Below, in pieces: positions 24,115 to 34,390 of a stretch of DNA of 64,000 nt. A model generated the notes under the pieces. It saw nothing but the letters and a program-made list of their open reading frames with translations, did not search any database and was not told the origin of the DNA. Source of the stretch: an uncultured Clostridia bacterium (GTDB lineage Bacteria; Bacillota; Clostridia; Oscillospirales; Ruminococcaceae); the NCBI GenBank assembly GCA_947584375.1, contig CANPWL010000006.1, positions 33,505 to 97,504 on the forward strand, in the 5' to 3' direction. Within the stretch, counting starts at the first letter, position 1; every line of letters begins with the position of its first letter. The translations under genes were made by a program, and so were the position numbers.

Positions 24115-25089
24115 GTGTTTCGCAATTTAATACCCGAACAATTCACAAATATTTATTATGGGATTTTGGTCCTTGTAAGCTTTTTTATAACATTCTGCGG
24201 AATAAAGCTGTTTCGCGGACTTCTTCCTAGAGATAAAGGACGTGAGTATGCAGTAAACGGTAAGCTTTCCGAGGGTAAACCCAGAGGTGCCGGAATTATT
24301 TTGGTAATAGCGTTTATAATATCATCGGTTTTATTTGTATCTCTTAACACAGAACTTATTATATACCTTGCTTTGATTTTCATAGAAATGGTTAGCGGTT
24401 ATTTAGACGATGGTTCTAAAGCACCTTGGGGAGAATTCAAAAAGGGATTTATAGATTTAATAGTCGCAGCAGGAATTTCAGTTACATACTATGCATATAA
24501 CGGAAGCGTAATTAACTTCGCTATGCTCGGAATAAAGAATGTAAAAATCCCCGCGGCATTATTTATTATTCTCGGAATAATATTGGTGTGGGCTGCTATA
24601 AATGTCACAAACTGTTCCGACGGTGTTGACGGGCTTTGCGGAAGCATTTCCGTTGTTTCTCTTCTCACAGCCTTTGTAATGCTTTTCTTGTTTGGAAAAG
24701 GTCAAGAGTTCAGACCTATGCTTCTTATAATGATAATTACAGTTCTAACTTATCTTTGGTTTAACGCCTATCCGAGCAAGCTTCTAATGGGTGACGCCGG
24801 TTCTAGGGCATTAGGTGTAATTCTTGCAATTTCATTTTTACAAACAGACTCTCCTTTCACCTTTATTTTTGCAGCGTTTATGCTGATACTTGACGGAGGA
24901 CTGGGTTTGATCAAGATAAGCGGTCTAAGATATTTAAAACTCCATAATTTTATGGAAGGCATAAGAACTCCAATCCACGATCATATGAGAAAGATTAAAG
25001 AGTGGAGCGATACCCAAGTTGTATTCCGATTTACCATTCTGCAAATTGTTATTTCATTTGTCGTGATTGCTCTTACGCTTAAAATGTAG
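24115..25089 (+). CDS. MraY-like phospho-sugar-1-phosphate transferase
   Basis: About 325 residues with ten predicted helices, member of the MraY/WecA family that transfers a phospho-sugar from UDP to undecaprenyl phosphate. Seen motifs: YLDDGSKAPWGEFKKG (cytoplasmic Asp pair), NCSDGVDGLCGS (the Asp-rich catalytic loop), MGDAGSRALG and HDHMRKIKEW (HHH-type loop near the end). It could be the MraY of peptidoglycan synthesis, but it is outside a mur cluster and divergent, so a paralogue role is possible. The start is uncertain: GTG 24115 fits the AAAAAGGA site better than TTG 24109. Confidence 0.82.
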   Translation: MFRNLIPEQFTNIYYGILVLVSFFITFCGIKLFRGLLPRDKGREYAVNGKLSEGKPRGAGIILVIAFIISSVLFVSLNTELIIYLALIFIEMVSGYLDDGSKAPWGEFKKGFIDLIVAAGISVTYYAYNGSVINFAMLGIKNVKIPAALFIILGIILVWAAINVTNCSDGVDGLCGSISVVSLLTAFVMLFLFGKGQEFRPMLLIMIITVLTYLWFNAYPSKLLMGDAGSRALGVILAISFLQTDSPFTFIFAAFMLILDGGLGLIKISGLRYLKLHNFMEGIRTPIHDHMRKIKEWSDTQVVFRFTILQIVISFVVIALTLKM

Positions 25090-25120
25090 TTTTTTTGCTT
25101 TTGTTTAGGGGGATATTTAA

Positions 25121-25762
25121 TTGTTAGGATATTATAATTATTCGGTTATCGTTACATATATAGGACTTGCTTCTTCAATTCTTGGTATTACTCAGGTTAT
25201 TGAAGCTTATTCGGGACATGGAGATTACTCATTAGCATTTCTTTGTCTGCTTTTTTCAGGTCTTTGCGATATGTTCGACGGTAAAATCGCCAGAAAGATG
25301 AAAAACAGAACTGAACGTGAAAAGGTGTTCGGCATACAGATCGATTCCCTTTGCGACCTTGTTTGCTTTGGAGTTTTTCCTGCAATACTCGGTTATTCTT
25401 TCGGATTTAATTACGGATTAGGTCTTGCCGCAGCGTATTGCATAATTCAGGGCGCGGTAATAAGACTTGGCTTTTTCAATGTAATGGAACAGGAAAGGCA
25501 AAAGGAAACTGACAAAAACAGGGTCGAATACAGAGGGCTTCCCGTTACATCGGTCGCTATTATTCTGCCTATAATATATCTTGGAAAATCATATGTCGGA
25601 GCAAATCTTTTTCCGTACATTTTCCAAGTGTTTATGATAATAACAGGAATTTTATTTTTGTTAAAATTCAAGGTTAAGAAACCCCATATCAAGGGTATGT
25701 TGATTCTTTTCACTATTGGTATTCTAATATTGATAGGCTTTATAAGAGGACAGCTTAGATAG
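25121..25762 (+). CDS. pssA: CDP-diacylglycerol-serine O-phosphatidyltransferase
   Basis: Makes phosphatidylserine from CDP-diacylglycerol and serine in the membrane. The product has 213 residues and about six to seven helices. The CDP-alcohol transferase signature is present as DGKIAR, then G-IQID-SLCD, but the gap between Arg and Gly is 12 residues, longer than the usual 8-9. The insert is charged (KMKNRTEREKVF). TTG start with AGGGGGA 7 bases upstream. The next gene, psd, uses its product. Confidence 0.88.
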   Translation: MLGYYNYSVIVTYIGLASSILGITQVIEAYSGHGDYSLAFLCLLFSGLCDMFDGKIARKMKNRTEREKVFGIQIDSLCDLVCFGVFPAILGYSFGFNYGLGLAAAYCIIQGAVIRLGFFNVMEQERQKETDKNRVEYRGLPVTSVAIILPIIYLGKSYVGANLFPYIFQVFMIITGILFLLKFKVKKPHIKGMLILFTIGILILIGFIRGQLR

Positions 25763-25826
25763 CTTATTATATTTTGAAATGCTGTAAAACTGTTTATCAA
25801 TTAAATTTATTGCTATTGAGGTTTTT

Positions 25827-26720
25827 ATGAAATACAGAGATTTAAGCGGAAATGAATATAATAAAAACACATTTCAGGACAGGCTTTTAAACAAAATATA
25901 TTCTTCACCTCTTGGAAGAGCAATCATAAAGCCTTTAACATATGATACTGTATCTTATATTGCAGGAGTTTTTTTGAGTTCTAAATTATCACGCATTTTA
26001 ATAAAAACTTTTATAAAAAGCAACAATATAGATATGAGTTTATATGAAAGAGGAAATCTTTTTTCTGATAATAATAAAAATTTAAACGATAAGTATTACG
26101 GATATTCTTCATATAATGATTTTTTCACAAGAAAAATAAAAGCCTCAGAACGTGTTATAGGAAACGGAGAAATTATATCTCCGTGCGACGGTAAGGTTTC
26201 TTGTTATACAATTTCAGATAACACCGAATTAAAAATAAAAAACTCAGTATATTCTGTTTCATCCATATTAAAAAGCAAACCGCTTTCAGAAAAATTCAAG
26301 GGCGGTTACGCAATAGTAATACGACTTTCGGTTGACGATTATCACAGATACTGCTATTGCACAAACGGAAAGAAATCACCAAACAGACATATAAGAGGAT
26401 TCCTTCACACAGTAAATCCTGCGGCTTTTGAGACTACAAAGGTTTTTAAAGAGAACACAAGAGAGTATTGTTTGATAAAAACCGGAAAGGATATTGTTGT
26501 TCAGATGGAAGTTGGGGCTTTGATGGTCGGACGAATTTCAAACAATAACAAATCTTCTTGTACAGTGGACAAAGGCGAGGAAAAGGGATATTTTGAATTT
26601 GGCGGCTCAACTATTGTTTTGCTTCTTCAAAAAGGAAGAAAGCTTTGTCATAACTTTTTGAAAAACACTGAAGAAGGTTTTGAAACTATTATTAAACAAG
26701 GCGAAAATATTGCAGATTGA
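25827..26720 (+). CDS. psd: Phosphatidylserine decarboxylase proenzyme
   Basis: Decarboxylates phosphatidylserine to phosphatidylethanolamine. The proenzyme is 297 residues and carries the self-cleavage motif FEFGGSTIVLL near residue 255; cleavage before the Ser creates the pyruvoyl group. The family's conserved DDYHRYC and TVNPAAFETTKVFKENTREY stretches are present. It follows pssA by 64 bases, completing the phosphatidylserine/ethanolamine route. The Gly-Gly-Ser-Thr form replaces the commoner Leu-Gly-Ser-Thr. Confidence 0.94.
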   Translation: MKYRDLSGNEYNKNTFQDRLLNKIYSSPLGRAIIKPLTYDTVSYIAGVFLSSKLSRILIKTFIKSNNIDMSLYERGNLFSDNNKNLNDKYYGYSSYNDFFTRKIKASERVIGNGEIISPCDGKVSCYTISDNTELKIKNSVYSVSSILKSKPLSEKFKGGYAIVIRLSVDDYHRYCYCTNGKKSPNRHIRGFLHTVNPAAFETTKVFKENTREYCLIKTGKDIVVQMEVGALMVGRISNNNKSSCTVDKGEEKGYFEFGGSTIVLLLQKGRKLCHNFLKNTEEGFETIIKQGENIAD

Positions 26721-26778
26721 AAGCTTTAGACTCAGTAGATTTAATTGCTTTAGAAAATTAATAAGGAATCGATTAATA

Positions 26779-28755
26779 ATGATTATTGAAGATTATGAAA
26801 AATTTGATAGGGAAAATGCATATTACGGCAATGATTTAGGTGCTTTGATTATCGATGGCAAAACACAGTTCAAAGTGTGGGCTCCTAACTCATCAGCCGT
26901 TTTTTTAAACTTATACAGCGAAGGCGAAGGAGATAATCTGATTGAAAGCATCCCTTTGCAGAAATTTGAAAAGGGTGTTTGGGGGATCACTGTTTCAAAA
27001 AATTTAGACGGGATATTCTATACCTATACATTTGAGTATGACGGTCAGAGAAATGAAACTATTGACATATATGCAAAAGCTTGCGGAATCAACGGAGACC
27101 GTGGCGCTGTAATCGATTTTAAAACCACCGATCCTAAAAACTGGGAAAATACAGATAATCCTGAATGTAAAAATCCCTGCGACGTTATTATTTATGAAAC
27201 TAACGTAAGAGATTTTTCAATTGATAGGACAAGCGGAGTTAAAGATGAAATACGAGGTAAATTCTTAGCTTTTACCGAAAGCGGAACTTCATATGACGGT
27301 GTGGAAACCTGTCTTGATCACTTGAAATCTCTCGGGATCACTCATGTTCATCTGCTTCCCGTATTTGATTTTGCAACAATAGACGAAAAAATCCCTCTAA
27401 CAGAAAATGAAAACTACAACTGGGGTTATGATCCAAAGAACTTTAATTGTTTAGAGGGTTCATATTCTACAAACCCTTATGATCCAAAGGCTAGAATTAT
27501 TGAATTTAAAAGGATGGTTCAAACACTTCACGAAAACAAGATCGGTGTAATAATGGACGTAGTTTATAACCATACATATGAAAGTGAGAAATCCTCCTTT
27601 CATAAAACATTTCCTTTTTATTATCACAGAACCTCTCATAATTGGTTTTCAAATGGTTCGGGCTGCGGTAATGAACTTGCTTCCGAGCGGGCTATGGTAA
27701 GAAAATATATTTTGGATTCGGTTGAGTTTTGGGCAAAAGAATACAAGATAGACGGTTTTAGGTTTGACCTTATGGGTCTTATTGATATTGAAACGGTAAA
27801 TTTAATAAGAGATAAGCTTAATGAAATTAATCCTCAGATACTTATGTACGGAGAGGGCTGGACCGGCAGAGAATCTCCTTTACCCTCTCACAAGCTTGCG
27901 TATAAATGGAACTCTTATCAATTCGCACGGGTAGGTCTTTTTAACGACAATATTCGTGACGCTGTAAAGGGTGCTGTGTTTAATATTTATGATAAGGGTT
28001 ATGTAAACGGAAATCTTCATACCACAAATACTATAAAGAGAGGTCTTGCAGGAAGTCTTCCTCATAGTCAGTTAGATGGAAATTATGAAGCCTGTTTTGC
28101 ATACAATCCGACTCAAACCATAAATTACTGTGAGGCGCATGATAATCATACCCTCTGGGATAAACTAACTGTAAGTGCAGAGAGTTTTACCTTGGAACAG
28201 CGTATTAAGATGGATAAGCTATCTGCGGCGATTGTCATTTTGGCACAAGGTATACCATTTTTAGAGATTGGTCAGGATTTTCTGCGTTCAAAACCTGTTT
28301 CTTCAAATGAAAGAGAAACGCTTGAAAACAAATATATACCTTTCAGCGGTAACAGTTATAATGCACCTGATAAAACAAACTCAATAAAATGGAATCAGAA
28401 AAAAGAAAATTTAGATGTATTTAATTATTACAAATCACTTATCACCCTGAGGGAAAAATATCCTCAGCTGCGAATAAACAAAAGAGAAGATATTGAATCT
28501 CAATTAAGATTTTTCGATACAGGAGATAACAATATCATAGGCTATTCTCTTAAGGATACAAAATCAGAAAATAAATCAGTTATTCTGGTTCTGTTAAATC
28601 CATATACAGACAAAAGATTTGCCTCTATCCCTGAAGGAGAATACACCGTTATATTTGATTCGGACGGCATAAAAAAAACCACATCAAGCAAAATATTATC
28701 TGAAAAACTGGAGATTGATTCTATTTCGGCTAATGTACTGCTAAAAAAAAAGTAA
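26779..28755 (+). CDS. pulA: Type I pullulanase (GH13)
   Basis: Debranches alpha-1,6 links in pullulan and starch limit dextrins. From ATG 26779 (AAGGA upstream) it has 658 residues; a longer frame from 26680 overlaps psd. Residues 10-110 form a CBM48-type N-domain. The type I signature YNWGYDP lies near 205, followed by MDVVYNHTY, IDGFRFDLMG (nucleophile Asp), GEGWTG (acid/base Glu) and EAHDNHTLWD. No signal peptide is visible, so it is probably cytoplasmic and acts on glycogen or imported dextrins. A terminator follows. Confidence 0.95.
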   Translation: MIIEDYEKFDRENAYYGNDLGALIIDGKTQFKVWAPNSSAVFLNLYSEGEGDNLIESIPLQKFEKGVWGITVSKNLDGIFYTYTFEYDGQRNETIDIYAKACGINGDRGAVIDFKTTDPKNWENTDNPECKNPCDVIIYETNVRDFSIDRTSGVKDEIRGKFLAFTESGTSYDGVETCLDHLKSLGITHVHLLPVFDFATIDEKIPLTENENYNWGYDPKNFNCLEGSYSTNPYDPKARIIEFKRMVQTLHENKIGVIMDVVYNHTYESEKSSFHKTFPFYYHRTSHNWFSNGSGCGNELASERAMVRKYILDSVEFWAKEYKIDGFRFDLMGLIDIETVNLIRDKLNEINPQILMYGEGWTGRESPLPSHKLAYKWNSYQFARVGLFNDNIRDAVKGAVFNIYDKGYVNGNLHTTNTIKRGLAGSLPHSQLDGNYEACFAYNPTQTINYCEAHDNHTLWDKLTVSAESFTLEQRIKMDKLSAAIVILAQGIPFLEIGQDFLRSKPVSSNERETLENKYIPFSGNSYNAPDKTNSIKWNQKKENLDVFNYYKSLITLREKYPQLRINKREDIESQLRFFDTGDNNIIGYSLKDTKSENKSVILVLLNPYTDKRFASIPEGEYTVIFDSDGIKKTTSSKILSEKLEIDSISANVLLKKK

Positions 28756-28765
28756 TAACAAATTA

Positions 28766-28796
28766 GGATGTCAATGTTATATTGACATCCTTTTTT
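28766..28796 (+). terminator. Terminator after pulA
   Basis: A perfect 10-bp stem, GGATGTCAAT and ATTGACATCC, five-base loop, then six T. Confidence 0.93.
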
Positions 28797-28852
28797 GTAT
28801 GACATTTTTTAAATCTACACCCCAACATAACATAAATATTTTTAGAAAAGAT

Positions 28853-28890
28853 AAACCGCCCAAGCATAATGAAATGCCTGAGCGGTTTAA
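28853..28890 (-). terminator. Terminator after the GH5 glucanase gene
   Basis: Read leftwards, AAACCGCTCAGGCAT pairs with ATGCTTGGGCGGTTT (15 bp with two G-U pairs), followed by a T-rich ATCTTTTCT. Confidence 0.85.
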
Positions 28891-28915
28891 ATATATTTAG
28901 GTGTTTCCAGACGGC

Positions 28916-31000
28916 TTATTTTGCCTTGATCTTTCTAACCTTCTTGCTCCACTTACTATATACCTTCTGAGCCTTGCCGTTCTTATCCTTGTATGTAGCA
29001 TATGCTCTTGCTCTTACGTAGTAAGTCTTCTTGCTCTTGATCTTTGAGCTCTTAACTGTCAGCTTTGTCTTATTTGTGAACTTCTTTAATATTGACTTCT
29101 TAAAGTTCTTCTTAGCAGCTACCTGTACTTGATATCCCTTAGCATTCTTTACTTTCTTCCAGCTTACGGTTATCTTCTTCTTAGCCTTGCTCTTTGCTGT
29201 CAGCTTTGTGATCTTTGCCTGCTTCATTGCTTTCGTAGCCTTATCCTTTGCCTTCTTAACAGCTGCAGGACTTATTGTTGTCTTCTTTGCAGGCGGTGTT
29301 TTTGTTGTAGTAGGCGAATTTGTTACAGGATTATTTTTTACAGGCTCAGATGGTTTGTTTGACTTATCAATTGTCTTAATAACATTTCCGTTTGCATCGA
29401 TAAATTCTATACATCTGATTAAGTATACATAATCCTTGGCATCATTTTTCCATGATAACGTAGATGCAGAGAATGTGTAACTATCACCGGCTTTTATAGG
29501 TTTAGCAAGTTCCATTACACCCTCGCACTTAGCAGCTCCTGTTAAATCACTGCTACCCATTATAACTTTAGCAGTTTCAGTACCTGCAACATTTGCAAAC
29601 ATATCTATTTCAGAATACTGATTAAATGCTACATCTGATGCACAGTCAAATAAATATCTAACTTTAACAGCACCAGCCATTGAAGCGTCAGCTGTTCCTT
29701 TTATAATAGTTGTCGCATTCTTAGAAGCATAAATCAAAGCAAGAGCTTGACTTTTATCCAAAGGAATATCTACTTCAAACGGCTCCGGCTCGCCTTCGTA
29801 AGCTGCCATAATAGAGTCGATCATGCCCTGCTGAGTAACTTCATTTGTTTCTCTGTCAAATAATGCAAATCCATTATTCCCATTAAATCCATTATCCCAA
29901 TAAACAGGAACCAAACCTCTGGCTCTTGCAGCCTTGCATACCTCGCTTACATATAATGCACGATATGTAGCGCTGTCAGGATTATTATATGTCTTATCAA
30001 TAGCACCATACTCTCCGATAACTACCGGATAGCCCTTTGATACAAATGACACATAGCATCTTGTAAACTGATCTCTTATTGCTTTTTTCTCAGTATCTGT
30101 TCCCCACACAGCAGTATAGCCTACCTCTGAAGGATTCTCTGTACCGCAGAATCCATATGGATCATAATAGTGTACAGAAATCATAATTCTCTGCTCACCG
30201 GCAGGAATTGAAGGATCTCTGTTAGTATCCGTAGGCAGAGCAAAACCGTAATCTCCTACTGTTAATTCAATATTCGTATTCCAACCGGGAATCAAAAGCC
30301 ATCTTTTAGCGTTGTTTCCGCCTGTTTTACGAACAGTATCAACGAAAGTCTGATTATAAGCATTTATATTTGAATAATAAGTTTTATTAACATTCTTTCC
30401 ATGAGTAACACCATCAAACTCTTCGTTCATAGACTCAAATATAAGGTGCTCATCATAATCTTTAAATTTATTAGCGATCTGCTCCCAACAAGCCGCATAT
30501 TTTGCTTTGATTTCAGGCTGCTTTTCATCAGGAGCATTGCATAGCAGCCATCCTCCTTGCACGGAATTGTATCCGTCGCCGTGCATATTGATAATTGCAT
30601 AAAGACCTTCATTGACGCAGTAGTCAACAACCTCTTTAATACGGTCAAGCCATGCCGCATCAATCGTGTAATTCGGTGCAGCTCCTATTTTGCTCAAATA
30701 AGATATAGGAATTCTTATAGATTTAAAGCCCTGTGCCTTTACCGCTTTAATAAGTTCTGGTGTGATTTGTTTTTTTGACGGTTGCCAAATTGTTTCATCC
30801 GGAGTTCCTTTGTCGCTTGCCTCAAGCTGGTTTCCAACATTCCAACCCGGTTCCATAGCATTTGTAATCTGCTCTTGATTCAGATTATCAAACACATCGT
30901 TTGCAGGTTCATCCGCAACAGTTGAAAACGCAGAAAATGACATAGCGCTTACTGCCATTACAACTGCCGAAACTCCTGCAATTATTCTTTTTAGTTTCAT
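28916..31000 (-). CDS. Secreted GH5 endoglucanase with C-terminal FN3-like domain
   Basis: A 694-residue exported glycosidase. Signal peptide residues 1-30. A GH5 catalytic domain (about 38-400) has NMHGDG near 138, acid/base Glu193 in ESMNEEF, HYYDPYGF near 277 and nucleophile Glu330 in VVIGEYG. A beta-rich domain (about 410-545) could bind carbohydrate but is not recognised. A Pro/Thr linker (about 555-580) leads to a Lys-rich fibronectin type III-like end (about 595-694, ITVSWKKVKNAKGYQVQVA). No dockerin is seen. It probably cuts beta-1,4-glucans such as cellulose or mixed-linkage glucan. It has its own promoter. Confidence 0.92.
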   Translation of the reverse strand: MKLKRIIAGVSAVVMAVSAMSFSAFSTVADEPANDVFDNLNQEQITNAMEPGWNVGNQLEASDKGTPDETIWQPSKKQITPELIKAVKAQGFKSIRIPISYLSKIGAAPNYTIDAAWLDRIKEVVDYCVNEGLYAIINMHGDGYNSVQGGWLLCNAPDEKQPEIKAKYAACWEQIANKFKDYDEHLIFESMNEEFDGVTHGKNVNKTYYSNINAYNQTFVDTVRKTGGNNAKRWLLIPGWNTNIELTVGDYGFALPTDTNRDPSIPAGEQRIMISVHYYDPYGFCGTENPSEVGYTAVWGTDTEKKAIRDQFTRCYVSFVSKGYPVVIGEYGAIDKTYNNPDSATYRALYVSEVCKAARARGLVPVYWDNGFNGNNGFALFDRETNEVTQQGMIDSIMAAYEGEPEPFEVDIPLDKSQALALIYASKNATTIIKGTADASMAGAVKVRYLFDCASDVAFNQYSEIDMFANVAGTETAKVIMGSSDLTGAAKCEGVMELAKPIKAGDSYTFSASTLSWKNDAKDYVYLIRCIEFIDANGNVIKTIDKSNKPSEPVKNNPVTNSPTTTKTPPAKKTTISPAAVKKAKDKATKAMKQAKITKLTAKSKAKKKITVSWKKVKNAKGYQVQVAAKKNFKKSILKKFTNKTKLTVKSSKIKSKKTYYVRARAYATYKDKNGKAQKVYSKWSKKVRKIKAK

Positions 31001-31067
31001 AGCAATTTCCTTTCTTTAATATGTAATAGCCTTACATAATTTAAGCATATGTAATTTGCTTATAATT

Positions 31068-31097
31068 ATTATACAATAACTTTATATAAAAAGTCAA
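31068..31097 (-). promoter_or_regulatory. Promoter of the GH5 glucanase gene
   Basis: Read leftwards, TTGACT (31097-31092), 18 bases, TATAAT (31073-31068). The transcript would have a leader of about 60 bases. The remaining divergent gap to 31401 is AT-rich, with a candidate rightward TATAAT at 31288 lacking a clear -35. Confidence 0.75.
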
Positions 31098-31400
31098 TAA
31101 TTATATTGATTTTTATTTTTTTATAAAACCGGTGTTATCATGCAGCTTTTTACTTTTTAATATTAATTTATCACTTTCTAAAAATCCTGCCTTGCTTTTT
31201 AACATACGCTTGAATAAATGGTATAATATCTTTAAGTTTACAAATAAATCTTTTGTCAAAGGTCTTTATTTTTTTAAAAATATATAGTATAATCATTAAG
31301 TACGCAAAAACATATTTAATATTACAATAAACTACGATCAATTATAAAATAAACTTTAGTTTGATTTGAAGATAAACCCAAATGAAGAATGGAGATTTTT

Positions 31401-34352
31401 ATGAATAAAACATATAATCTGGGTGTTGATGTCGGTTCTACAACCGTAAAAACAGTAATTGTTGACGGTGACAAAATAATCTATAACAGATATGAAAGAC
31501 ATTATTCCAAGGTTAAGGAAACTGTTGCAGAACAGCTTAAAATAATCAGAGACAAGTTTAAGGGTGAAAGATTTAAAATAGCCATAACAGGCTCGGCAGG
31601 ATTAGGGATTGCAAACACCAGCGGAATTGAATTTGTTCAGGAAGTTTACTCTGCGTTTGTTGCGGTAAACAAAAGCTATCCCGATGCGGATGTTGTTGTT
31701 GAACTTGGCGGAGAAGATGCGAAAATCATCTTTTTGACAGGCGGAGTTGAACAGCGAATGAACGGTTCGTGTGCAGGCGGAACTGGTGCTTTTATCGACC
31801 AAATGGCAACGCTTCTCGGAGTTACTCCGGACGAGCTTAATAATCTTTCATTAAAGGCTCAAAAAATTTATCCTATTGCCTCACGATGCGGGGTCTTTGC
31901 AAAATCCGATATTCAGCCGCTTTTAAATCAGGGTGCTAAAAAAGAGGACATTGCGGCGTCAATTTATCAAGCTGTCGTTGACCAGACAGTTTCAGGATTG
32001 GCTCAGGGAAGGAAAATTGAGGGTAAGGTTCTGTTTTTGGGAGGACCGTTGTCCTTTCTCAGCGGTCTTAGAAAAGCTTTTGTCACAACTTTGAATCTTG
32101 ACAGCGAGCATGCAATTTTTCCCGAACTTGCACCTTGTTTTATGGCATACGGAAGTGCTCTTCAGGCTGAGCAGATTGCTTCTCCTATGACAATAGACGA
32201 AGCTCTTGAAAAAATACTTAACGCAAAGGCAACAGATAACATAGTTGTCGGAGAGCCGTTATTCAAATCCAAAGAAGAATATCACGAGTTTGTGGAAAGG
32301 CATAAAAAATCCGACCTTAAATACGAGGACATAAATACATATGAGGGTGACGTTTATCTTGGTATAGACGCAGGTTCGACAACAACAAAGCTTGTGCTTA
32401 TAACTCCTGACGGGAAACTTCTTTACAATCATTATTGCTCTAATAAAGGTCAGCCTCTTGATATTATCACAGATAAGTTAAAAGAAATTTACAGACTTTC
32501 CGGCGGAAGGATAAATATTAAGTCATCTGCCGTAACAGGCTACGGCGAGGATCTTATCAATGCGAGCATCGGTGTTGACTACGGCATAGTTGAAACCGTT
32601 GCACATTTTAAAGCAGCGGCACATTTCTGTCCGGACGTTGATTTCATAATCGATATAGGCGGTCAGGATATTAAATGCTTTAAAATTAAAAACAATGCTA
32701 TTGACAGTATTATGCTTAACGAGGCATGTTCTTCAGGATGCGGTTCGTTTATTCAGACATTTGCTCAGGCAATGGGATATGAAATTGCAGACTTTGCAAA
32801 CCTCGGTCTTTTTGCTAAGGCGCCTGTTGAACTCGGGTCAAGATGTACCGTATTTATGAACAGCTCAGTAAAACAAGCTCAAAAGGACGGCGCAAGCGTT
32901 GAGGATATTTCAGCGGGACTTTCTTCTTCTATTATAAAAAACGCAATATACAAGGTTATTCGTGCAAAATCACCCGAAGAGCTCGGCAAAAACATTGTTG
33001 TTCAGGGAGGAACATTTTTAAACGACGCAGTTTTGCGTTCATTTGAAATGGAAATGGGAAGAAACGTAACCCGTCCTGCAATAGCCGGACTTATGGGAGC
33101 CTTTGGCTGTGCATTGTATGCAAAAGAAAAATCAAAATCAGACGGACAAGAAAAATCCCATCTGATTTCAAGCAAAGAATTAAACAGCTTTTCATATAAT
33201 TCAACGTCCGCTCAATGCGGAGGCTGCGGCGCTAACTGCAACCTCACTATAATCAAATTCAATGACGGACACAGATTTATTTCAGGCAACAGATGTGAAA
33301 AAGGGGCAGGAATAAAGGTCGAAAACCTTCCTGAAAATATGTTTGAATACAAATACAATCTCATAAGGGAATACGAAAACATCAAGCCTGAAAATCCGAT
33401 AGCCAGGGTCGGTATTCCTATGACACTCAGTTTCTATGATCTAATGCCTTTTTTCCACACTATGTTTACATCGCTTGGATTTGAGGTAGTATTATCTGAA
33501 GAATCTACAAGAGAAACATACTATAAAGGACAGCAAACTATTCCGTCTGACACAGTTTGTTATCCTGCTAAGCTTGCTCACGGACATATAGAAAGTCTTC
33601 TTGAAAAGGACGTTGACTTTATATTCTACCCTTGCATGAGCTATAACATCGACGAGGGCGGAAGCGATAATCATTACAACTGTCCGGTTGTTGCCTATTA
33701 TCCCGAACTGTTAAAGGCAAATATGCCCGTACTTAATGATGAAAACTTTATATCTCCGTATATTGATATAAACAAAAAGAATCATACTGCAAAGACTGTT
33801 TCAAGGGCGCTCAAAAGGTATAACATAACCAAGTCAACGGTTTATGATGTTTTGGATAAAGCTTATTCTAATGAAGTTCGCTTTAGACGCCATATAGAAA
33901 CAAAGGCAAAAGAAATCATTTCAAATGCACGTTCAAAAGGACAAAAGATAATTGTTCTTGCAGGGCGACCTTACCATATTGACCCTGAAATCAATCACGG
34001 AATACATAAACTCATAACATCGCTAGGTCTTGCCGTTGTTACGGAAGACAGTGTGTCAAATCTGATTGATGTTCCGCCGCTTGACGTACTTAATCAGTGG
34101 ACTTATCATTCAAGACTTTATCGTGCGGCTGAATATGTTACAACCCAACCGGATATGCAGTTTGTTCAGCTTGTGTCGTTCGGCTGCGGAATAGACGCTA
34201 TCACCACCGACGAGGTAAGAGCTATACTTGAAGAAAACGGCAAGCTTTATACTCAGCTCAAAATAGACGAAATCAACAATCTCGGAGCTGCAAAAATACG
34301 AATGAGAAGTCTTGTTGCTTCGTTAGAAGAAAAAAATATAAATGATAAATAA
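31401..34352 (+). CDS. Acyl-CoA dehydratase activase (BadF/HgdC family), two ATPase domains plus DUF2229
   Basis: About 983 residues. Two ASKHA ATPase units are fused: the first opens GVDVGSTTVKTVI and has NGSCAGGTGAFIDQMA; the second opens GIDAGSTTTKLVLI (near 320) and has NEACSSGCGSFIQTFA. Each Cys motif is the type that holds a 4Fe-4S cluster between subunits in HgdC. A Cys-rich linker (QCGGCGANCN) and a DUF2229 region follow. Such activases drive ATP-dependent electron transfer to 2-hydroxyacyl-CoA dehydratases, but the real substrate of this large form is not known. ATG 31401 is chosen over 31389 by its GGAGA site. Confidence 0.9.
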   Translation: MNKTYNLGVDVGSTTVKTVIVDGDKIIYNRYERHYSKVKETVAEQLKIIRDKFKGERFKIAITGSAGLGIANTSGIEFVQEVYSAFVAVNKSYPDADVVVELGGEDAKIIFLTGGVEQRMNGSCAGGTGAFIDQMATLLGVTPDELNNLSLKAQKIYPIASRCGVFAKSDIQPLLNQGAKKEDIAASIYQAVVDQTVSGLAQGRKIEGKVLFLGGPLSFLSGLRKAFVTTLNLDSEHAIFPELAPCFMAYGSALQAEQIASPMTIDEALEKILNAKATDNIVVGEPLFKSKEEYHEFVERHKKSDLKYEDINTYEGDVYLGIDAGSTTTKLVLITPDGKLLYNHYCSNKGQPLDIITDKLKEIYRLSGGRINIKSSAVTGYGEDLINASIGVDYGIVETVAHFKAAAHFCPDVDFIIDIGGQDIKCFKIKNNAIDSIMLNEACSSGCGSFIQTFAQAMGYEIADFANLGLFAKAPVELGSRCTVFMNSSVKQAQKDGASVEDISAGLSSSIIKNAIYKVIRAKSPEELGKNIVVQGGTFLNDAVLRSFEMEMGRNVTRPAIAGLMGAFGCALYAKEKSKSDGQEKSHLISSKELNSFSYNSTSAQCGGCGANCNLTIIKFNDGHRFISGNRCEKGAGIKVENLPENMFEYKYNLIREYENIKPENPIARVGIPMTLSFYDLMPFFHTMFTSLGFEVVLSEESTRETYYKGQQTIPSDTVCYPAKLAHGHIESLLEKDVDFIFYPCMSYNIDEGGSDNHYNCPVVAYYPELLKANMPVLNDENFISPYIDINKKNHTAKTVSRALKRYNITKSTVYDVLDKAYSNEVRFRRHIETKAKEIISNARSKGQKIIVLAGRPYHIDPEINHGIHKLITSLGLAVVTEDSVSNLIDVPPLDVLNQWTYHSRLYRAAEYVTTQPDMQFVQLVSFGCGIDAITTDEVRAILEENGKLYTQLKIDEINNLGAAKIRMRSLVASLEEKNINDK

Positions 34353-34390
34353 ACCTTTAATCTATATGTTTTATAACTGTTAAAATGCTG

